Origin: Nymphaea colorata
Lineage: Eukaryota; Streptophyta; Magnoliopsida; Nymphaeales; Nymphaeaceae
Reading direction: 5' to 3'
DNA length: 60,000 nucleotides
Assembly: GCF_008831285.2 (NCBI RefSeq)
Contig: NC_045146.1
Coordinates: 18,037,149 to 18,097,148, forward strand
The number at the start of each line of letters is the position of its first letter. Position 1 is the stretch's first letter. The notes under the pieces are model-generated. The model saw nothing but the letters and a program-made list of their open reading frames with translations, made no database searches and was not told the origin of the DNA. Both the position numbers and the translations under genes were made by a program. Positions 32,401 through 60,000 of the stretch are shown in pieces.

Positions 32401-34983
32401 ATTCTTGCTCCTCATTTAATTCTTCATACTTCACCCAAGTTCCATCAACTGGAGCTGTTAGATGATTTATTTCCATGCTGTACTGTTAAAAACTTAAAAT
32501 AGTATGATTCCAGTAAACTGTGGATCCCTCTTTTAAGTTTTGGCATCGTTGCATGATGTTCTGAACTCCTTCCTTTTTTTGTTTGCAACCTTTTTTTGTA
32601 TCATTACCTTTTTTTTGGCATTACCTTTTTATAGCTCAGCTGAATCTGATTTAAGATCATGCTTACAGGTATGCTGCCAACAAATCGATGGATAATTGTG
32701 CTTTCTGTAATGCCGATGGTGACTTTCTGATTGTCCCCCAGATAGGAAGTAAGACGAGTTTTTCTGCCTTATTTCAAAGTTTTTTTTTCTTGATTAAATT
32801 CATGGTGCTGTAGTTCACTAATTTGTGTTGGTATCACTTGATTTATTACTAGTACATCTTTTCTGAATATGCTGAGAATAAATATACTAGACTATGAGAT
32901 CTGAATGGTTATGATATTTTGATTTTACCACCTTTGATGGCAATGCCAAGTGTCAAAATCTTAATGTATAAGTAATTCTGGACAAGACCGGGTTTAATTT
33001 TTAAGTTATGCCAGCGAATTTTGCTTTACTTGTTTTTCTTTCGAACATGTATTAATTTTGATTGTTGTGGATAAGAGCATGGAAGTATATAAGATTGCTC
33101 TCTTTAGTGGATCCTGTCTCAAGCTCAATGTTTTGTTTGTTTTTCTATGCCACAGAAGCAATTACACGTTCATTGTGAAACAGCCAGCCCCTTTGTAGCT
33201 CTGGGAATGAGATTTTCATATGTATATTTGTGCTTTATCACTGATAGAAGTATGTCATCATTAATTTTCTTATCCTCTTGTTTCACTTGCTCTTTTAGGG
33301 TTATGGATCACAACTGAGTTCGGAAGATTACAGGTTTCTCCTGGTGAAGTAGCTGTTTTGCAGCAGGGCTTTCGTTTTTCTGTTGACCTGCCGGACGGTC
33401 CATCACGTGGCTACATTGCTGAGGTTTTTGGTACCCACTTTCAATTGCCTGATCTTGGTCCTATAGGTAATTGGACATTCTCCATCCCACGCCACATGGA
33501 CTCTTATAGTTATCCTGCTTAATGCACTTCCATTTGGCTGTGCCTTATGATTGTCTCTGCTTGGCATTCAGGTGCCAATGGCCTGGCTGCAGCGAGGGAT
33601 TTTCAGGTCCCAGTCGCTTTCTTTGAAAAGGAATCTCGCCCAGGATACACAATTGTTCAAAAGTATGGTGGTGAGCTTTTTACGGCCAAACAAGATTTTT
33701 CTCCTTTTAATGTGGTGGCTTGGCATGGGAACTACGTCCCTTACAAGGTAAAGATAGATATTGTCTTGTACCTGTATTTGTTTTATCCATCAGGGAACAA
33801 AAGGAAAAACATATAAACAAGTGAACAAAGAAAAGGTGCCATATGTTGGAGCTACTATCTTCTGCTTATACATTTACTCAGATATGGCGCCTTCAAAAAA
33901 AAAAAAAGAAGTTCCATTGTAAACAGAAACTCACAATGAAATGTCCAGTTGAAAGGCTGAAATTCATGTGCTTATGGAACATTTGGTTATTAATTCATCA
34001 TTGTGTATTTTAACCTCACGAATGTTTTTATTTTTTGTTTCTGTAAAAATGAATATTCTGGACGTTTTAGAAGTGCATGTATGATTTATGCAGTATGATC
34101 TCAGCAAATTTTGCCCATTCAATACCGTTTTGGTTGATCATGGAGATCCTTCAATAAACACAGGTACAACAGCATTCAAACTTTAGCATCTAGTGTCAAG
34201 TTTTTGCCATTTTGTTTAGTCCAATCACCTTGCTAACTTTGTTAGTTTCTGTCATCCCATAACAGTACTTACAGCGCCCTCAGACAAGCCTGGTGTAGCT
34301 TTGCTAGATTTTGTGATCTTCCCTCCTCGATGGTTGGTGGCTGAGCACACCTTCCGCCCTCCTTACTACCACAGGAATTGCATGAGTGAATTTATGGGAT
34401 TGATTTATGGTGGCTATGAGGTCAGTACGTAATTAATGCATACGGTTCTCAAATTTGGTTAAGTGCATCTCTGCATCAAAAGACAAGAATTAAAAACAGA
34501 TGTTTCTGAGCTACTGCTTGCTGAAACTGGTGCTAATAGGCAAAAGCAGATGGGTTTCTGCCTGGTGGTGCAAGTTTGCATAGTTGCATGACCCCTCATG
34601 GACCTGACACTAAGACCTTTGAGGTACTTCATATTTCCTCTTGTTTGCTTGTATTTCTACAATTTTTCTGCTTCAATAACTATCTTTTATTTTTCTGTGG
34701 CAAAAAGGCGACAGTGGCACGTGGAGAGGATACTGGACCATTCAGAATAGCAGACACTATGGCATTCATGTTTGAGTCATGCTTGATACCCCGAGTTTGT
34801 CAATGGGCACTAGAGTCTCCTTACAGAGATCATGATTACTACCAATGCTGGATAGGTCTGAAATCCCACTTCTCAATTGAAGAGAAGGGGACACTGAAAG
34901 CAAGCAGGAACCTGCTCACTGATGACGCTCATGAGCATGTAGAAGGTGACTGCAGGAAGACTGCTATCCATGGCTGTCCTTAG
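29188..34983 (+). CDS. HGO: Homogentisate 1,2-dioxygenase, complete, nine exons, 485 aa
   Basis: Fe(II) enzyme opening the ring of homogentisate to 4-maleylacetoacetate in tyrosine degradation; it draws on the same homogentisate pool as tocopherol and plastoquinone synthesis. CDS exons: 29188-29405, 31096-31326, 32669-32748, 33299-33466, 33572-33747, 34094-34163, 34266-34420, 34540-34623, 34708-34983. All introns are GT-AG and all phases close. The protein starts [13 protein letters not shown]; family motifs include [34 protein letters not shown] and [14 protein letters not shown]. Iron ligands by alignment to the human enzyme are H350 and E356 ([14 protein letters not shown]) and H386 (MTPHGPD); H307 (VDHGDPS) matches the proposed active-site histidine. 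It is slightly longer than the roughly 445-460 aa usual for the family, mostly at the ends. No lesion was seen, so it is very likely functional. Confidence 0.97.
29407..29448 (+). repeat. (TC)21 microsatellite abutting the HGO intron 1 donor
   Basis: The dinucleotide run begins with the T of the GT donor (exon end 29,405, intron GT at 29,406-29,407). It therefore makes up positions +2 onward of the splice site. Confidence 0.92.
30340..30510 (+). repeat. Repeat fragment in HGO intron 1 related to 4.87-5.04 kb
   Basis: CCAGTGGCAGAGCCGCATAT ... AGCTCTGCTACT resembles the GTGGCGGAGTCAG ... stretch at about 4876. Both belong to the dispersed plant 'GTGGCGGAGCC' repeat type with short inverted ends. 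The interior is A/T-rich and non-coding. Confidence 0.4.
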
Positions 34984-35561
34984 AGAGTTCAGGGTCTTCT
35001 GTGGTTGACGATGTTCACTTGTGATCTTCACGTGTAAAGAAATAGTTTATGCACATGGAACAACTAGAGTTGTAAATGACCAAACCAAAGTTTGCCTCGC
35101 ATATAATTAAATAAAATACCGGTATTCTGGTGACCCGTACACAATCTTCAAAAGTAAATGTGTTGCTGGTACTCCTAGAATGTTTGTTGCATCACATTAT
35201 TTGAAGTTTCCCGAGTGGGAGATCTAGCTGCTGGTTTCATGCTATACTTATAATCACCAACCCCATTCTTGGTTGGCCATTTGAACCTCGGGACCCTTCA
35301 AGCATGCCAGGATGGGAGGCTTCTATTTCGCAAGAGACACAATGAAGTTTAACCAGCCACTTACAGTCCAGCGCCTTCTTAAATTCTGCTAGCATCTTGA
35401 GTTCGTCATTTTAAGTTTTAGATGAAAGGGAAACTAGTGTTTGTGCAAGCCTAGTTACTTTTTTGCTAGGAAAGTGAATGGGTTTGTGGGGGGTGAGCAA
35501 AAGGTCCTTTCGAATGAAAGAGGCTTTCTTTGGCTTTCTTTCCCACAGCAGGTGAAGAAGT

Positions 35562-35770
35562 GTTGTGTTTGATTCACATCGGATCTTGATCCCTAGGATC
35601 TCAAATCCATGGATTTAATATTGGACCTCCTCCCCACTCCCCATTCGATCTTAAATCCATGGTTTTTAACATGTAGCATGGATTTCATGCTAAAACAAAC
35701 GGAGGATCTCCCAAAATGCATCCTTTAATGCAGCTTTGGATCTAAGATCCGAGGCCATCAAACGCAACCG
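35562..35770 (+). mobile_element. MITE-like element, GTTGTGTTTGAT ends, copy 1
   Basis: The left end GTTGTGTTTGATTCACATCGG is partly inverted at the right end (GAGGCCATCAAACGCAACC). The body contains GATCTTAAATCCATGG and TAGCATGGATTTCA. A second member lies at 37,799-38,022. No coding capacity. Confidence 0.55.
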
Positions 35771-37798
35771 AATGCTTTTCAGGGAAGCTGATGGAGCTTG
35801 CAAGACATTCTCTCAACAAACCAGGTGATGCTGAAGCTGGAATTGGCCAAAATTCAATTCAGAAAAAACTCTCAAGCTCTTTCTTTTCCAAAACAATCTC
35901 CAGGGATCCATTTTTTTTCTCCTACCACAAAGTTGCTTTCGAGTTGAGTTGGACAGAATCGTCATTGTCATGAATCCTAACGAAGGTTTATTCATGGCAA
36001 GTAACTTTGTGGCCATTTGTTTAACTTAGCTCGACTGAAACCTTTGATTCCCAATTGAAACTTTCAAAAGTTTCATGAGGCGATAAATTATATTACAAAT
36101 TTTATGGACCTCTTAGAATTTTGTACAAGAAAAAAAAATAAAGAACCTTTTCTCTCCTTCTTGAGAAACACGTTTTCAGATCAGGCTGACCAATGTTTGA
36201 TTTGATTTAGGTTACGACTCCACGGCGTCAAGGATTGGCTGATTTTAGGCCGAAATTGGCTCAGAATGTTTACTCGAACCATCCAGAGTGAACAGGCCAA
36301 TTCCATTCACCGAATTTTCAAACTACTGAAAACCTGTCACTCGACAATTGAAGCTTTAACTCTTGTTTTCCATTCTCTTCTTCCCCATCTGATTGATTAA
36401 AAAACTTCAGTTTGCTGATTTACCGAGTCTTTCTAGTGACTACCCAATTCAGATAACATTTTTTTACGAGTTTAAGCAGTAAAAATCCTATTTAAAATGC
36501 AGACTAGCTACTTTAGTATGAAAGCAAGGAAACTTAACAAGATTATGGTCAAGAATGAGAAGCCAATACTCCCTTCCATTCCCTTGCCCCAAGGTCTACG
36601 GCGGAATCGATTTGTGCAGGGAGTTGGTGTAGTTGAACTAGATCGGACTCTAAGGCGTTCTATCAGTGGCTGATTATGGCGAGCTAAAGCATAGCGAGGC
36701 TCACTGTTCTGTTCATGAACCTAGTAACTTGACTGCATTACTTGGGTGAGCATGAGAAACCCACCACCTCGCAGAGAGAGCCGAAATGATATTTAGTTTG
36801 GCTTGATTTGGCCAGTTACTAGCCAATAGGCCGTCGAAGAAGCAGCCTCAGCTAAGGCGGTAAAAGAAGAGACATGTTCAGCATTTTGCCTATCTCCACC
36901 GCCAAGAAACGCTTATATGCAGAAAAACAACATGAAGGCAGGCAAAAAAATTTAAAAAAGGCAATTTACAAAGTTGCAACATTATAATTTTAAAACACTA
37001 AAGTGTGACATATGACATCATTGTAGCAGCCAATGGGCAAAATACATTTGCCATCGATACAACTAAAACTGGCCACTTCAGGTTAATTTTGCTGCCTTGA
37101 AGTTGGCGGGTGTATCCATATTCTGTTACGCTAGATAAGTGTTACTATGAGCGTCTGGTAACGGTATGGTGGCCACCGCTGCAAGCATCTTAAGTCGAGT
37201 TGCCACTATTACGTAGTGGGAGCAGTGGCATACATTTGGTGAATCAAAGTGTTCGGGTATACATTAAGTTTGGTGTCACTGAAAAGACGTTCAGCAATGA
37301 CACATAAGTGTCACCAAGGGATTGATATGCAATAAGTTGGATGCATTTTTAGATGTCATCAAAATATAAACATACAATTCTATTATATCTTGGGGGGATG
37401 GGAAGGGGCGGGCCTTTGGCTCTCCCATAAATGGTAGAATGAAGTACTCCTTCAGTTTACCTGATAAAATATATATAATTTTTACATCGTACAAAACATC
37501 ACTAATCTCACATACTTCCATTTCCACCATGCAAGTTCAGTAGGGCAAAAGAGGAAACGATGTTTGTGTCACTGATGGTGCTGCTTGCTACGCATGCATC
37601 TCATGGTCATTGCTTCATTTCGCTACAAGCATTGAAAGAAGATCCGAATTTTCAATAAATCACAAAAAACTGACATGATCATGGACCCGTCAAATGAAAT
37701 AGAATATCATTCATGGATAATTGTCATAATGCTTTTGAGACAATTTTATTTAGTTGCAAAATATACTCACGGAACTAGAGACAGATGCAATTACTTTA

Positions 37799-38022
37799 GG
37801 ATGTGTTTGTTTTACTGCCGATCTGATATCAGTGGTGATCAGAGATCCTCTATGGATTTAAGATCAAACCACCCCTCCATCCGATCTTAAATCTATGTTT
37901 TTTTTTTTTTAAATTTGTAGCATAAATTTCAAATCAATTCTATTAAGATCTTTAGTTTGTTTAAACTGAGGATCTTACCAAAGCACACTTTTTCATGCAG
38001 CCTCAGGCTATCAAACACAACC
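37799..38022 (+). mobile_element. MITE-like element, GTTGTGTTTGAT ends, copy 2
   Basis: GGATGTGTTTGTTTTACTGC at the left and AGGCTATCAAACACAACC at the right are inverted. The body shares GATCTTAAATCTATG, TTTGTAGCATAAATTTCAAA and GAGGATCTTACCAAA with copy 1, at clearly lower identity. Confidence 0.55.
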
Positions 38023-38628
38023 TTCTTCTTATTAATTTTTAATGTGTGTGGTCTCTGGTGCAAAAAAATTTGATGACCAGTTGAATTTAAGATAAGAGTA
38101 CTCTTGGATCATTCCGATCTCATATAATCAAAAGCTACCAAAGATCCATCCATTTCCAGTAGTAAGTAGTATAAGTAGTCTCCAATGAAGTTAGTGCAAA
38201 GGTTTGAGGTGAGGGCTGGTAGGTGGTTAGTCCCTATTTTAAGTGTAGTGTTAAGAGTGTCTATTTTAAGTGTTAAGAGTGTCAACCTCAGATACTAGTG
38301 CAAAAAAAGATGGACAATTTCTGGCGAACTCATTGTCGGAAAATGGTTTATGTCATTAGACACCTCTTTAGGTGTCAACGAACAAGTTTCCACAACATTA
38401 TATGGGCATTTCCATACCCTGCAACAGAACCATAGTCTCATAAAAATTTTGCTATTTTTTTTCGTTGGCGGCTCTGGCTTAATCAAGGGAGAGTCTCGCA
38501 TGCTTCGACTCTAGGGCCGAAACTTCTGGGAAATACCAGTTCCCTCGTTCATCTCCTTTTCAAAACTCTGTGGAGTTGAGGGACGCAGGATAAGCTGTAA
38601 GCACCAACAGAGGAGAGGAGAAAGGGGA

Positions 38629-58121
<19,493 letters not shown>

Positions 58122-59231
58122 GTAATACATTAAGCCTGCTATGATGTTATTTCCTTGTTCATGATGATGTAATGGTGTTCTTGTGTATATGAAAGTCCTT
58201 TTCTTCAAAATGCAAGAGAGATTTGAATTGTGTTATATATTTTTTTGTTTAATCTGAGTAATTTCTTGCAACATTTTTGCTTGGTGCGGTGCCAAATGTA
58301 CCATTCTTTTCTTATATTTGATAGGGTAGGGCCAACTTCATTTGTGATTTCATTGAATATTGTGTTTGGTTTGACTATAAGCTAGTTTACTAATTAGCAT
58401 CTCATTCTACTTACGGATCTGTGTGCATGTTTCATATAGGTTTTTCAGTAGTAGATTCAGTGGCTATTGTTCTTGTGGCAGCCCTTTGTGTATCAAGTAC
58501 TATACAGCATGGAAACAGTTAAACGTTTCTTGTTAGATACATATCAACCAAAAATTCTTTCACTGGTGAGATTTGATGGTTTTAGTTCTAAAAATGAAAT
58601 TTTATTTGCCAGAAATATATATACTCACTTTGGCAAGGTTCAGTCTTACGTTACTCAAGTTGCTTGTGATTTCAACTCGATGCATGTTCTGCTGCTCAAT
58701 GAGTTTTTGATCCATTATGCTCACATCTGTGGTCAGGACAATCTAATATGTTATACCATTCCTCTAGAAGAACTGACCAAAATTTTTCATTTTTCCTGGT
58801 TTTATCGTTGAATCAAGTGACATCAAATTATGCAAATATGTCCATTTTTTGGAAAAGACACCTGTCTTTGGCAAAGACCCATTTGTATTTCCTTTCCTTT
58901 TTTCCTGTTTTGATAATATTTATCTATTGCTTTTGGGTTGCATGCAAGAGGTCAAAAATTCTTTCTTTTGGCTAGATTCATAGCTGAAGCGTGTGACACC
59001 AGATGATTCATGCACCTTACCTTAATGCCATATAGAAAGCATGGACATTTTAAACTTAAAAATCATAACTATTGTTAAATAAGCAATCACGTTTTCTTCT
59101 CTTTGAAACTGACATTTAAATTAGATAACCAACTTTTTTTTTACTTCTTCTCACATGTTTCCCACTTATCCCTCTTTTTGAGGAAGAGCAGTTACTAGTT
59201 ACTAGAGTTACCCTCATCAACGTCTCTTGTA

Positions 59232-59298
59232 TGTCACATAGGTACGGGTACGGGTGCCGGTGCGGACCATTTTCAAAAAATTTGGGTACGGGGTATAG

Positions 59299-59350
<52 letters not shown>

Positions 59351-60000
59351 GTGTGTGTGTGTGTGTATACACACACAAAAGAAATACATAGAAAATATAT
59401 ATCAACATAAACAAATAAACAACATAGAAAACATATATCAACAGATTTTGCAGCAGTGCTTTTAAGAAACCTATAAAAAACTTTAAACATATAGACAGCC
59501 GAGCAGCCCCCTAGACAGTCAAATATAAATATTAGTCGAATTTTCACATCCAAAAAATGGCTCAACATTGTGGAACTTGAATCTAAGAGCTAAATTCTGA
59601 ACTGGAATGGCTCAGTTTCAGAAAATGCTGGATTTAGGCACCAAATACAGAAAATATTGGAGCGGCTCATCATTGTGGAGCATAGTTGCATCTAAATGTA
59701 AAAGAGAAAGGGCAGACACTATGATTTTCGAAGAAGAAAATGAAGATTAAAAATGACAAACCAGTAAAAGAAAAAAACAAAAATACTAATAAGAACAACA
59801 ATAAAAAGAAAAAAATAGTTCGCGCAAGAAGGTCGCCGGAGGTCGACAGAAGAGCCAAACAGAGCCCACAATTTTGTCAAGGTTCTGCGTTTTTGAAAGG
59901 AAATTCGAAAACAAAAAAAACCTAAGTTTTGGACAAAATGGACTCGGTCAACATTGACCGAGTCTATTTTTGGACGGATACGAACCTGGGTACGTTGACC
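59232..60000 (+). mobile_element. GGTACGGG-family insertion running off the window, helicase intron 16
   Basis: ATGTCACATAGGTACGGGTA, then CGGGTGCCGGTGCGGACCAT, leads into a compound TA/GT/AC microsatellite (59,302-59,377). This is the same plan as the 56.1-kb unit. The far end (59,938-60,000) has ACTCGGTCAACATTGACCGA and GGATACGAACCTGGGTACGT, matching the 57.2-kb end in style. The right terminus lies outside the window. Confidence 0.5.

Larger units (their letters stand above)
34984..38628. other. Intergenic region between HGO and the DEAH helicase gene
   Basis: The HGO 3' UTR presumably occupies the first few hundred bases. Only short random frames are present beyond it. Two related MITE-like elements (35,562-35,770 and 37,799-38,022) are listed separately. 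Confidence 0.5.

Noticed and set aside
58467-58811. 114-residue frame after helicase exon 16 as a possible next exon
   Set aside because: It lacks the expected continuation after AEIPL, has no match to the DEAH ratchet domain, and is A/T-rich like the intron.

Overview
The window is nuclear DNA of a flowering plant. It has GT-AG introns, plant gene families, about 65% A+T intergenic DNA with many (TA)n runs, and many short non-autonomous transposons. I cannot name the species. All calls come from reading the sequence; no database search was run.

Layout. (1) Positions 1-1146 hold the 3' part of a cytochrome P450 of the CYP86 clan (CYP96-like), cut by the window edge. (2) Positions 2.2-16.1 kb hold no intact gene. 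They are built from dispersed segmental copies: block A at 2.25-6.05 kb and again at 10.77-14.92 kb, block D at 7.17-8.79 kb and again at 26.28-27.44 kb, and two decayed GDSL-lipase copies in opposite orientation (about 15.1-15.87 kb, minus; 25.79-26.29 kb, plus). Into these went a 187-bp MITE with a datable empty site, a tRNA-derived SINE, a hAT-like element, an LTR-like stretch and an unusual 343-bp insert. (3) Positions 19.5-24.5 kb form one giant imperfect palindrome with 2.3- and 2.6-kb arms, about 97-99% alike over most of their length, around a 55-bp spacer. It carries what looks like the 5' region and one exon of a gene, possibly a PP2C phosphatase, in both orientations. (4) Positions 29,188-34,983 hold a complete nine-exon homogentisate 1,2-dioxygenase gene (485 aa). 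(5) From 38,629 to beyond the window end lies a DEAH-box RNA helicase of the DHX35/DEAH9 type. Sixteen exons (491 aa) are visible, with introns of up to 3.4 kb swollen by insertions.

The three intact genes all lie on the plus strand and are functionally unrelated: oxidation of an acyl or hydrocarbon substrate (P450), tyrosine catabolism (HGO) and RNA processing (helicase). There is no operon-like logic. The most unusual part is the repeat architecture, above all the 5-kb palindrome. If transcribed, it would give a long hairpin RNA able to feed small-RNA silencing of its parent gene.
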